Shown: in pieces, positions 21,301 to 32,549 of the stretch
Numbering within the stretch: position 1 is the first letter of the stretch
Layout: each line of letters opens with the position of its first letter
Assembly: GCA_015039315.1 (NCBI GenBank)
Contig: WIDE01000027.1
Coordinates: 42,116-106,115, forward strand
Length of the DNA stretch: 64,000 nucleotides
Reading direction: 5' to 3'
Origin: Clavulina sp. PMI_390
Lineage: Eukaryota > Basidiomycota > Agaricomycetes > Cantharellales > Hydnaceae
The notes under the pieces: model-generated
What the model was told of the DNA's origin: nothing
What the model saw: the letters and a program-made list of their open reading frames with translations, nothing else
Databases searched by the model: none
Translations under genes and position numbers: made by a program

Positions 21301-24300
21301 CAGATCATTATCAGCTGAGGAGGTAACATCAGAAAAACAAAAACAAAAAAAAANNNNNNNNNNNNNNNNNNNNNNNNNNNNNNNNNNNNNNNNNNNNNNN
21401 NNNNNNNNNNNNNNNNNNNNNNNNNNNNNNNNNNNNNNNNNNNNNNNNNNNNNNNNNNNNNNNNNNNNNNNNNNNNATCAGCTGAGGAGGTAACATCAGA
21501 AAAACAAAAAAAAAAGGGGGGGGGGGGGGGGGGATGGTATTCTAAACTGACCGCATTCTTGATCGAGGTTAAATCCTCAAGAGCCTGGATAGCTTTCATC
21601 TTATGAATATGTCAAGTTAGAAGATCCTCGGCCTTGATTCGTGCACGGCTATACGTACCGTTTTGAACCGAAGGTATAGCTTCACCATAGCGAGTCAGTT
21701 GATATGGTCAGTGTATCTAGTGGCGAGCATTAAAAAACCTTGACCATTACATCCCCTACGTCAGTGATGGCGATGACGTCGCTACCGTTCTTCCGAGGTA
21801 CAACGTCGATCATACCCCCATCCTTCAAGGTAGCAACTGCATCAATTACAATATCATCGAGTCGTTCTTGCCAAGTCTGCGGCTGCTGTTTTGCGACGAC
21901 CGAGGCATAATGGGAGGGATTTTTCTGAATTCGTTGAAAGAAGAAGGAATTTCGAAGCCATTGCTTCGCTGTTTCCGTGCTTGTAATTGTTCCCAAGTTG
22001 ACCTCTGAAGCGACATGCTCAATAAGGTGTTTGTGGAGATTAGACTCGAGCACCGTGCGACCAGATAGGAGGTCTTTATAGTGCGAAACCATGCTGGACT
22101 CGCACAGGATGACAGCGACTCCTTCGTTATCTGTGAATGAAATTAGGACTTCTGTTCTTCGGCAGACTCAGAAGTTCACCGACCGAATTGCGGGCGACCC
22201 TATTGAAACACCAGGCGTCAGGTATAGACAAAGTTTGTGAGGAACATGGTCATTCACCGCACGACCAATCATTTGCATAATATCGAGGTCAGAATACTCT
22301 TCCCAAGAACTTCCTCCCCAGTGACGCGTTCCGTGTATGATTACAGTATGGGCCGCTATGACGACTACGTGAGCAGAAGACGAAAGTGTTGTCAAGCCAA
22401 ACTTACGCATGTTCACACCAACAGCGAGCGTCTAGATGCTACATGAGAGACTGCACCACCAATGGCCACCCAAACTCACCGATGTGGAGACAACAACCAT
22501 AATCTGTTTTTTGGCAAAGAGGTCTTCTACCTGGGCACGATCAGAGGCACTCAGGCCTGCGTGATGTACTGCTATGCCGCTCGCGCAAAGACCTAGGGGG
22601 AAAGAGTTACTTGTACAGCGAATGCGACCCGAATATAGCACAAACCATTTAGTTGTTTATTCTCGAATTCACCGATTTTTCTGGAGGATAGACAGTGTTA
22701 AAAAAGCAACGCAAGGGTAAACTAGCACATAATCGGACCCGGCCGTAGTCCTCCAAGGGAGGGGTTTCTTCGACTTGACGCACAACTGATAGAATTCTTG
22801 AATGATTTGGGCAACGGTAAAGGTGTCTTGAAAGAAAAAAATGTTGTTGATAATGGAATAATAGCATAGAATCGTTGCGTACTTTTACGTGTGGAACAGA
22901 AGATCACCAGAGGCTGGTTCTGAGCATAAAGCTCGACCAGACGAGCGATCTGCATTCTCATTTAGTTGATGCCACGAATTATCGCATAAAAATCGATACC
23001 TGTTTGTCAAGAGACGTTACAAATTGGAAGTCGTTCTGATTCTTGCGGGGAAACCCATGGACATGGCGCGAGATTTGGCATGGGCGGTACGACTCATCAA
23101 ACTTGAAAAGGGAGGAAATCAGATGCAGGCATGCATGATTGCTCGACACTCACCGTAAAAACGGCGGTTGGATGAGGAGGGTCCCCATAGCGAATCCAAT
23201 CGGCAACATCCTTGATGTTAGGAACCGTGGCAGATACCATAATGAAACGAGGATTCGCCATGGTTTTCATTCGAGAAACGCAAACTTCTAGTGTCGCTCC
23301 TCGTGGCTCGTGGAGGAGGTGGACCTTGATATGACGGCAGTCAGCATGAAAAACGACACGAAATTGACGGCACGCGAACTTCGTCGACCATGAATAAAGC
23401 TATTTGGGAAGCCAAACTCGTCTCGTGGCTGGAGTGGAATCTTCCATGAGTGGCTCTGTAAAGAGTGATCATTAACTGGACTCTTACTTGCTGCGCGTCA
23501 CACTATCCCACTTTTCGGGCTAATCGGGAATTAGGAATGAGCAATGCAGTACAGGTGATCGACATACTGTGGTTATACTGCGAGAGGACTTTGTCAGAAA
23601 AAAGGCTTGCCTAGAGCAAGAACGCTTGGTTACTCACAAGATCGTGATCGTGCTTCCCTCTGCCTTCTTCCAATACATACGACTTGAGAAGCTAGTATCG
23701 CCGGTGAGTTCTACACCTATGGATATCGATGAGCGTGGGTCACCAACTTCCGCTTGTTGGGCTTACATGTCACTCCGAGGGGGCCAAATTTACGTGACCA
23801 GTCTTTGAAGCGCTCGCTGCATAACGCCTACAAGCCAAGGTGAATTATTCAATATTAGAGAGTTGGTGAGAACGAGACAAATTCGATCACACCTTTGTTG
23901 GCGCCATGTAAACACAGAGCTGTCCTTTGGAAGGTCCCGTACTCTTTATGACCTTGATGATCGACAGCTCGAAAAGGACAGTTTTTCCCGAACTCGTGGG
24001 GGCTGGATTAGAATGATTTTAATAAGCACACGCTTCCGCATTCAGAGACAGGCTTACCGCTTATGAGCTGCACAACGTAAGGGTAGGTTAGCTAGGTACG
24101 AATATAGATTGAAGGATAAGAGACGAACAATATTTTCGTCCGAGTTCATTACCTAGAGTGAGAGAACACCGTTGAAAAGATTAGTTTCATGAGCCCAATC
24201 AGATAACCATGGGTCGACGAACCGCATCGAAGCATTTAGATTGCATTGGGTTGAAGAATTCGAAGCGAAAAATGCCTAGAGGTATTCCCCATTTGTCGCG

Positions 24301-25372
24301 CATCTCTCGAGGCCGTCAACGCTGCACTTACCACGATACATGTCGTCTGCAATAACTAATCATATCAGAGAAGAACGCGCGGCATGAGCTGGCAGCTTAC
24401 CAAGTAACGACACCGGGACCAAGTTGGCCCGATTGCCCATAGGTGCGGTACTACTGCTATCGGGACGCTCTCCATCGTCTTGAATGTTATTGGTCTTGTA
24501 TTTTTTAGTGGGCCGAGCACTTGAGCTGCTTGTGTGCTTCGTTGGAGGTTTTAAAGGGTGAGCACCTGATCAAAGGGAGTACAGTCTTAGTATTTTTTGA
24601 ATTAGAGCTATATTCATTACAGACCATGAAGAAATTGGGAGGACCGTATCGGCGGAAGCCCCGAGCTCGCGTAACTTCCCGGGGGTCGTGCAAGAGAGAT
24701 TTGTGTTGGGGATGGGGCCGGGGCAACTGATTGCGACGACTGGATGGAGAGATGGTCAGAGAAAAAGGCGATTATCCTCATCGCGGCCAAGATTACTTGA
24801 TAATACGGCTCTTCGAAATCGAAGTCCGTTTGGGCTAAAATACTATCGAACTCTGGGTCGCTGTAGATATCTTGTTCATCATCATTGGTCGCCAAACGGG
24901 AAATTTTCGTAGCGGTGGTGCTTGAACGCGGCTTAGGCACATTTGCGGGCCCAGAAGCGCGGCTACGATGACGAGAAGCCAGTTGGGCGGCTGGCGACGA
25001 GAAGCCTGTATTAGTTCAGGGTGCCGATCGTGCCGATTGGTTAGGTTGTTAAGCACGGGCCTACTGACCATCCTTCTCATCACGCATAGCGTCAGACATA
25101 TAGCTGCGATCGTTCAAGTCAGGGTCCCCGTCGCGTTCTACGACGCCTCGATGCATCGCTCGAAAAAGGGAATTGTACCCGCGATTTCGGCCTTTGGGAC
25201 GACCAGAAGTATCAAAAAAGTCTTCTTCCATGTTCTTCAGGGTGTTACTATTCGGAGCTTTCGTCTGACGCGTCAAACGAAACCGTCGACGTCGGAGGGT
25301 ATTGTTTTGCTCTATTGATGCACCAAACAACCCAGGCGCGCCATTGTCCTTGCGAAATGATGAGAAAAACAT
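18338..25372 (-). CDS. HFM1: Meiotic DNA helicase HFM1/MER3
   Basis: A large multi-exon gene starting at the ATG at 25372. After a disordered N-terminus come FRFEFFNPMQSKCFDA (Q-like motif), APTSSGKTVLFELSII (motif I, near 23990), VYMAPTKALCSERFKDW (Ia), ELTGDT, PEKWDSVTR, MVDE-VHLLHEPRGATLE (DEVH box, split by an intron near 23380), FIMVSATVPN (III), VIFCSTRK, IAVHHAGLSASDR, TLAVGVN, and DIMQMIGRAGRPQFD (VI). A Sec63-type region follows (AVLGHVPLSAQGLGAQASMEAF, RAWEDRPYSLSQLPNIGEK). The C-terminal CKDKTKCRHICCHEGLPKPP knuckle, typical of HFM1/MER3, is joined across an intron at about 19380-19430, then a Ser/Pro-rich tail to 18338. Family members are Ski2-like 3'-5' helicases promoting meiotic crossovers. 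An assembly gap lies in one intron. Confidence 0.93.
21354..21476. other. Assembly gap (123 N) in an HFM1 intron
   Basis: 123 N bases. Both edges carry the same roughly 30-nt sequence (AGCTGAGGAGGTAACATCAG plus an A-rich run), at 21311-21340 and 21478-21507. A G homopolymer follows on the right copy. The gap sits between an exon ending at about 21552 and the next exon starting at about 21316. Confidence 0.95.
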
Positions 25373-25482
25373 TTTACACTATTATGGTAGGGCAGTAGAG
25401 CACACATTTACAACGTATTTTCGTCTACAAGTCTCAGATTATACTAAGTGATAACACAATTAAGAACAAAAAGTAATCGGTG

Positions 25483-27837
25483 CTATGAGCGTCCTTCGGC
25501 GAAGTTATTGATAGCTGAAAACTGCTGGAACGTGAGACCCAGTCCTTCCGACTCTTGCCGAACCGGAGGGGCAGACGCCTCGGCCAATGTTAGTTCGGAC
25601 GCGAACGCACTCCCAGCAGGCAAGGGTGCGGGCATGCGGTGGAGGCCAGGAGATGGAGAGGGTGATGCGGACGAGATATTGCCGATAAGTGGAGTCTCGG
25701 AGGTTTCGCGATGATGCCCGAGTCTCCCCCGGGGGGTCGAACGTCGTCGCGGTGGCGCCGGGGTGTACGCTTGACTGGAAGGTGGCGCGTATGGGGTGGA
25801 TGTCCCTGATGGGGCGGCACTGCGTGACCTGGACGCAGGTCGCGATGCTACAAAACGGAAGATATCAGGTTGAGAATGCTTTTACTATTGTGTGAAGAGC
25901 AGCGGTACTTACATCCAGGTCTTCCAAGGAGACGTCTTTCCTCTTCGCGAGCGGCCTTCCTCGCCTGTCTCTGCTGCTTTTTCTCTGCTTTGGTCATTCG
26001 TCCCTGGTAACCATAGAATATCTCGGCGAGGGTCCACCCAGGAGCAAGCGCAAGCAGGACGGCTGCAATCTGCGTCGAAGGGAAAAGCTTTCATTTTGTA
26101 TTTCCGATGTGGAGTCTACTGCGCAAGGACGCTTACCTGTCCAAACGCCCAAGGCGATCCAGTGTGGATAGTACAGTTATATCGCAACTGTAGTTCGGAT
26201 GCTACAATCAAACGACAAATTTTTGATCAAATGAGAAACGGTCTCGCTTCTGCTATCTTCAATCAGAAACTCACATATAATGAGGATAATCACAATCAAG
26301 CTCGCGATCGCATTAGCTATCCAGATGCGCAAACGAGCGTTATACTGCTCGGGTCGCTCGGTCCCCCTTTTGTCCCTCACTGGGGGGTAGAGATAGGCAG
26401 CCCACTTTCCCACCCAAAGAGTCGCGTTCTGGATATCTTGCGCGACGTAGTTTGCCCAGTACTGGAGTCTCGTTAGCTCGCGAGGGTTACCAGTAGCGCT
26501 TGCACGAGATCCTATCGATGCACGCCTCGACGAGCGACCCCGTGATGTGCGTATTGGGGGGAAAGGCAGCCACGGCTCTCTCTTCCTCCGGCCACTGATA
26601 TTAGATGAAATGTGACGGAGGCCCTTTTGGGTCGAAGGATGAACTCGGTGTTCGGCAGCTGCATATTCCGTGGCACGAAGCACGAGAAGTACGCCATAGA
26701 ACGAAGAGACGAAGAGGCAAGATGCCAGCCAAAACGGCCATATTACGATTGAATAGGTTCCTGAACTGCCAGGTGCGTCTGTGCCGCCATGCACTTTGCC
26801 GACCTCGACGGGTATAAGGAACATCATCAACACCGTTTCTCCACTACACCATGGCTGGCTGTAGACAGGAGAAACGAACATGGCAAGAGCCCAGACCCAC
26901 TGAAGCAGAATCTGAGTCAGCAGCGATACGCTAAGAACCGCGCGGCTTGTGGCAGTTCGGTGGTGTTCCGGAAAATGCGTGACATTTGCAATAGTTGCTT
27001 CACGCCTTTTCATTCGTTCAAGTACTGCGGGATCGGGAGGGGGGTCGGATGGCTCGTCTGTCAGGGGTTTATGATGCTGCTCTGGGCTTGATGTGAGCTC
27101 TGCAGCTGATGGAAATCTGCTGGATCCCTCTGAGGCATTGAGCATACCATCCGCGACATGCGACTGGTCGATTCTGATGCTCGGGTTTGCTTGCGGATGG
27201 GTGACGGATACTACGTCGGGAATATCAGTCTTGGGATGGGAGGAAGCAGATGATGATCGAGTTGAAGGATTCTTCCAGGGCTGCCACCAGATGTCGCACA
27301 TTGGGGCCACGGCAATAGAGGCAACACAAGACAAAGTAGCAAAACTATGCCGAACATGGAGTCAATCAGGGGCGCTCACGAAGTCATGCTACTCGAGTCG
27401 TCAACGTACTTTAGTACTAGAACAGCGTCGTGTAACGTGATGTTCTGGTGAAATTTCTGCCACATGGCTGGGATGACGAGTGCAGCGGTGAGCACTGAAC
27501 CGCTCCAGGAGCCTGTCAAATAGAAGACACGAATAAGCTTGAGTGCATAGATCAAGAAAGGTTTGAACAGACCACTAGCTGAGTCTTTCACATCTGTAGC
27601 AAACACAACAAGCAGGACTACAACGATTTTGAGTGAGGCTCGTGAACGAAGTAACCTTGGCATACCATTCGTGAGGGCTTGCAGGTAGAATCCGATTCTG
27701 ACCCCAACCCCAGTCATATCTGGGTCGACACAGATGCCCGAGCATTGCATGCCCTGAGCACATGATTGAGCACAATAGGTGACTGCCCCCAACGTCGAGT
27801 CGCCTAGTTGAGTGCGTAACGCTGAGCAGTTCCTCAT
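25483..27837 (-). CDS. Seven-span Cys-rich membrane protein, copy A
   Basis: The ATG at 27837 gives MRNCSALRTQ and an N-terminal Cys-rich segment: YCAQSCAQGMQCSGIC, then DPDMTGVGVRIGFYLQAL. Exons then supply hydrophobic helices VVVLLVVFATDVKDSAS, SVLTAALVIPAMWQ, ATLSCVASIAVAP, VLSVSLLTQILLQWVWALAMFV, YSIVIWPFWLASCLFVSSFYGVLLVL, LRIWIANAIASLIVIILII and FGQIAAVLLALAPGWTLAEIF: seven in my count. Large Ser/Pro-rich loops separate helices 3/4 and 5/6, and the hydrophilic tail contains SETPLIG and ends at 25483. Shared motifs with copies B and C are ITLHDAVLVLK, SELQL-YNC and GSPWxFGQIAAVL. I do not recognise a named family. It is head-to-head with permease 1 (358 bp between ATGs) and ends 110 bp from the HFM1 start. 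Confidence 0.7.
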
Positions 27838-28195
27838 CTATGTAGAGTTGAGATGGATGGTGCAGAGGTCTGTCTCAACGTCGTACGACCAGCGCGGCAC
27901 CGCATGCGAATCAGACGTTCAAACCTGGACGCAGCCGCCGAGATCCGAATGCAGATCTCTTGTGCCTTGTGGCATGCATGGGCTGTGTGCACCGTATCGA
28001 GATAAGCCATTGCCCTTTGTGGGTTCTGCATATTGATGTGATGCCGAATATCAAATACGGGCGTCAATGTTGTATTAGACGGATGCTGCCGAATAAGACC
28101 ATGAGGAGATATCATCTGCGCTCTGAACCCGGCCGTCGAGGGAGATCTTCATCCTTGGCGTTTGTCCCAACCACATCTTCGTCCCCTTAGAGTCC
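27838..28195. promoter_or_regulatory. Divergent promoter, module A
   Basis: 358 bp between the ATGs of membrane protein A (minus) and permease 1 (plus). It contains an AGATAAG GATA-type site at 28000-28006. A minus-strand frame covers it but lacks support as coding sequence. Confidence 0.5.
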
Positions 28196-31100
28196 ATGGA
28201 CACCGCCTCTCGCGATGGAGACTCGAACCAGAGGCGAAAGGGCAAAGGGAAAGACAAGGGCAAACAGCGAGCCGTCCCTGTCACACCGGTCACGGTACCT
28301 GTGGTAACACTAGCAGCAGCTGAAGCCTATGACGGGGATGTTCAACATAACACAGGCCCGCGCCAACATAAATTTTCCCTCAGAAAGAGAATCAAGTTTC
28401 GTAGAGCTCAGGAAATTCGGATTCTCGTCGACGATGGCACCGCGCTGGGTGGACAACCTGTGCTCCAGCGTCGAACAACAACTCCAGAAGAAAGGAAACG
28501 TCAAGTCGCCGAGTATGAAACGATCTGGAGCGAAATCACCCTTGTAAGACTCGCTCGAATCGGGTTGGAAGCATGAACCTCGCTCACGCCCTTGTGTTCT
28601 ATCGCATTAAGGACCTCCCACCTCAACTATCCAAAAAGCAGAGTAAGCACATATTCACATCGTTGAATTAATACGAAGTCAACCTGGCTCATCCACATGA
28701 TAGTCACGATGATATCAATTGGAGGCGTCATTGGGACTGGTGTCTTTTTGGGAATCGCTCAGAGCTTGTACACTGGCGGTCCACTGGGTTTGCTGCTCGG
28801 GTATAGCATTGTTGGGACTGTTGTGTACTCTGTGGTTATTTCTGTTGCCGAAATCGTGGCCTGGCTGTATGTGTGTCCCTTAACTTCCCGTAACATCCAT
28901 CCAGCTGACGCGCCTCCTTAGCCCTGGCGTTGGAGGTGCAGTGGACAGAATTATGGGCACGCCATCTCCTACTGATGTCAAATTTCCGTCCAGGCATAGT
29001 GCGATTAGCTGGTCTGTATGTAGATGATGCTTTTGGATTCGCCATGGGCTGGAACGCCTGGTTCAACTGGGCTGTCGTGCTTCCTGCAGTGAGTTCATTG
29101 CTTTTTGAATCATTATTACACGATGGAACTAATCATCATCGAGCAATAGGAAATCACAGCAGCGACAGTGCTCATGAATGACTATATCGGATCTGAGCAG
29201 TATGCCCTACTATGACATAATAAAGAACGTGTCTAACCATCGTAACAGCACCTGGATTTTTACCCTTGGGATTGTGTGTGTCGTCTTCGACCAAAATATA
29301 CTCTTCTCGCTATCTTACATGCCACTTTTTTAGCTACTGGTGGCAGTTGGGATCAATTGCTTTGGGGCACGGTTATATGGCCGAGTAGAATTCTGGTTTG
29401 CTGCGGTCTGTCCTTGCCCTTTGTCCCTCTCGACCGTCTGCTGATTAATAACGCTAGGGCAAGATCCTCACCATTGTGGTACTTTGTGAGTCGTAGGGTT
29501 TTGAATGTGTGCTCATAATATGTCTGAATGGATTACTAGTGATTATATCAATATACCTCGACGCAGTGCATACTCCCCAGACTGGGTACGCTCTTTCGCC
29601 TCCCAACACACCAATTGGATACTTACCCATGCGCCAAACAGACGTATCGGATTTCGGAACTGGCGTCATCCTGGACCGTTTGCTCAATTCAAAGACGTTC
29701 AAGGCAATTTCGGACGATTCCTTGGCTTCTGGACGGTCCTCATCCAAGCCTCGTATTCCTTTTTTGGAGCTGAAGTCCCAGATGTTGCAGGCGGAGAAGT
29801 CATTCGTGCGTCAAAGGTACGCGTGTCTGTGTGCGAAAGGTGATCTCCACCAGAGAGTCAACCTAATAAGTGGCGCTCTGAATTTGCTAGAACATTCCGC
29901 ACGCTGTTCGGCGGATTTGGCTTCGCATGTAGGTTGATTTATCAACCGATCAAGCGCCATCTTTCACTCACATCGACGAAATGGATAGTCTGCTATTCTA
30001 TGTGCTGTCCGTTTTTGCTGCCGGATTGCTCGTCCCGCATACGGCCTGCGAGCTACTCCCATCTGCGGAGGGGTGTGAACACTACCTATTGGACGACAAG
30101 GGGGATCCAGTGCAGCTTTCAACATCAATTCAATCGCCGTGAGTCTTCACTGATGATAGAGATAGATGCCTCTATTCCACTAGCTGACTCTGGCTTGCAG
30201 ATTCGTCATCGCCATGCGAAAAATTGGGTGGAGTGCGGTAAGTTATCGACCATGTCATTTCGAGCAACTTAGCTCTAATATGAACGCTTTCACAGGGTGC
30301 GCAGTTGGTAAATTTCGCGTTTCTTGCCTCAGCTTGGAGCGCGGCCACTTCAGACATATATATTTCCAGTCGGTTCGTCGAATTTGCGAGTTGATTTGAT
30401 GATTGACCCTCACTCACAATCTTTTCTGGTTAACAGATATATGTTTTTCCTCGCCAGATGTAATCACGCATGGAGCTTTTGTGGAAGATTATACCAGCTG
30501 AAGAAGACCGCAGAGACGACTTCGACTTCGAACCAGGCCTTCGGCGATGATGGAAACACCACTGACTCGGACGTTGAGATGACTCCGATTGTACCTACAT
30601 CACCTTCGGCGACCGATTCTGACACTGGCCCTACACGCCTCTCTGATCTGGAGTCCGGCCCCGAAGGAACAGATGACTCCTTGGATGAAGCGAACCCGCT
30701 TACTTCGGCGCGCCCTCACGCCTTTACCTCATCTTACCTTACTGTACCACCATGGAGCCGGCTGGATCACCCACCGCGTCAAGTAAGCTCCCATTCGCCT
30801 GCGCCCCCGGGGCTAGCGGCTCCCCCACCCACTCACTCAGATGAGCCCGCTACAAACCCTGAAACCCCAAATGCTACAAGAGCAGATGGGTCGGCTGGAA
30901 TGGCACCCGACGGCGATCCTACACCCAACACCTGGCGGAGCCGCCCCCCTCCACAGTTTCCAACATCCAAGACCGTGCCCTGGGTAGTGAGTCAATCTAT
31001 ATCTTTAGGTCTGACACACACGTTGAACTTGTTCACAGGGTGTCCTATTAGCAGGAGCTGTCGGCTGCTTGGCATTCATAGGGGCACAGACCACAAAGGA

Positions 31101-32007
31101 TGGCAGTGCTACTGCCGCGGCCAAAGGGTGTAAGTCATGAGCGTCTAAATTCTTGGTGTTCGACCGAGGACCTAACATAATGCGTTGCGCAGTTGGCTAC
31201 CTCAGCGCAACATCCTCTGTTACGGCCTTGTTGAGCTGGATTGGAATGTTGATTACTTATCTTCGCTGGTTTTACGGTTCGCGCTACGCCCTGAACCAGG
31301 ATCATTTTAAGAACACCCCTGATGCGGAATTCATCCGCGCTAATCGACCACATTGGCAACCTTGGGTAAGTACATGTCCAGTCTCTGGCTTGTGCACCAC
31401 TGATCCCTGTCATGTTACATCAGGTGGCAATATATGGGCTCGCAATGTGCTGTATCATTTTATTTTTCAACGGATGGTGCGTCGCTGCCTTAGCCTATCA
31501 TCTCTCCCGGTTCATAGTTCCCCATCGATCACTAGGAGCGTGTTTTACAATAACAACAAGCAATGGATCATTGGTATGAGAAGCGCCCGTGGACTTGAAT
31601 GTGATGGCCACTTTGCTAACATTGCGACTACCTTATAGCGACCAGCAAGTGCGAATTCGAACCTAGTGTTGAGCCGGGAGGTACGGCTACAGTCGCCAAG
31701 TTTATCACCTCGTATCTTCCTATTGTAAGTTCATCTTCGCCCATGCTTCGCACCATGGTTACTTCAGCAAGCTGGCTCATCCGTTTCCCAGCCGGTATAC
31801 GTCCTCTTATACCTAGGTTATAAGCTAGTCAAACAGTCAGAGTTTCACTTGGTGAAGGACATGCCTTTCGTGGAGGGAATGTGGAAACCCCCTCCCCCCG
31901 AAGAGTTTGATGACGAAGCTTATTTTAACCAAGATATCCCTCGCCACCTCTCTCTATGGGCGCAAGCACAGTTCTTCATCGGCAAGTATTGGTACAAGGT
32001 GTTCTAA
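28196..32007 (+). CDS. Amino-acid permease 1 (APC/YAT-type) with loop insert
   Basis: A multi-exon gene from the ATG at 28196 to the TAA at 32005-32007. The N-terminus is basic and hydrophilic (RRRTTTPEERKRQVAEYETIW-type text joined to DLPPQLSKKQ). The permease core then follows: ITMISIGGVIGTGVFLGIAQ (TM1), GGPLGLLLGYSIVGTVVY, GIVRLAGLYVDDAFGFAMGWNAWFNW, VAVGINCFGARLYGRVEFW, HPGPFAQFKDVQGNFGRFLG, SFFGAEVPDVAGGEV and YMFFLARCNHAWSF. About 150 Ser/Thr/Pro/acidic residues (30500-30985) separate that loop from KTVPWVGVLLAGAVGCLAFIG. The end is FITSYLPI, YLGYKLVKQSEF and a short cytoplasmic tail. The motifs are those of proton-coupled fungal amino-acid permeases at the plasma membrane; the substrate is unknown. 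Confidence 0.88.
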
Positions 32008-32549
32008 GTATCCTTCATAATCACATACATGCATCTCTTTGACTATGCTTAACTTGGATACTGTTGATCGAAATCGGGTGTTATTGGTCTTCTGATGCCA
32101 TAGGAATCCGCTACCTCATCTGAGATCACTCTATGCATAGGTGGTGCGACAGGACCTTGGCCCTCGCCGAAGTGATAAGAAAAGGTAACATAAGAAATGG
32201 AGTTTCATTTTTGGTATCGGCATGTGGTCGCAGCGTGTTTGGAAAGCTGGATCAATCTAGAGACCGGGACCTCGTTCGGACGTTCAACAATTCGGGTGAG
32301 CACATCTTTGAATTACAATAAATTGGCACGCACAGAGCGGTTTCCTGTTGGCAGGCCGTTGCTCCAAATCTCGGATCTCGATGCCGAACCGCTAATACAT
32401 TGTACCTGAGCGTCAGATCCTCCAAACGGCTTCCAAGTACGCTCAACACAGCTATGCAATTTGCCAATGCGCACGTCATCAACGCCACATCTTTAGTACG
32501 TTGCCGTTCCCTTCCCTCATCTTCGCCCTAACAAGTTCTCAGCGAAACC
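32008..32549. other. Intergenic region between permeases 1 and 2
   Basis: 542 bp. Unlike the other permeases, permease 2 has no divergent membrane-protein gene here, and I see no remnant of one. A TGATAAG GATA-type site lies at 32173-32179. Confidence 0.55.

Noticed and set aside
25892..26476. Plus-strand frame of 194 codons
   Set aside because: Antisense to membrane protein A, which has two paralogues conserved in the other strand and frame.
27834..28115. Minus-strand frame of 93 codons in the module A promoter
   Set aside because: Both paralogues start at the equivalent of the ATG at 27837; this frame has no counterpart in modules B or C.
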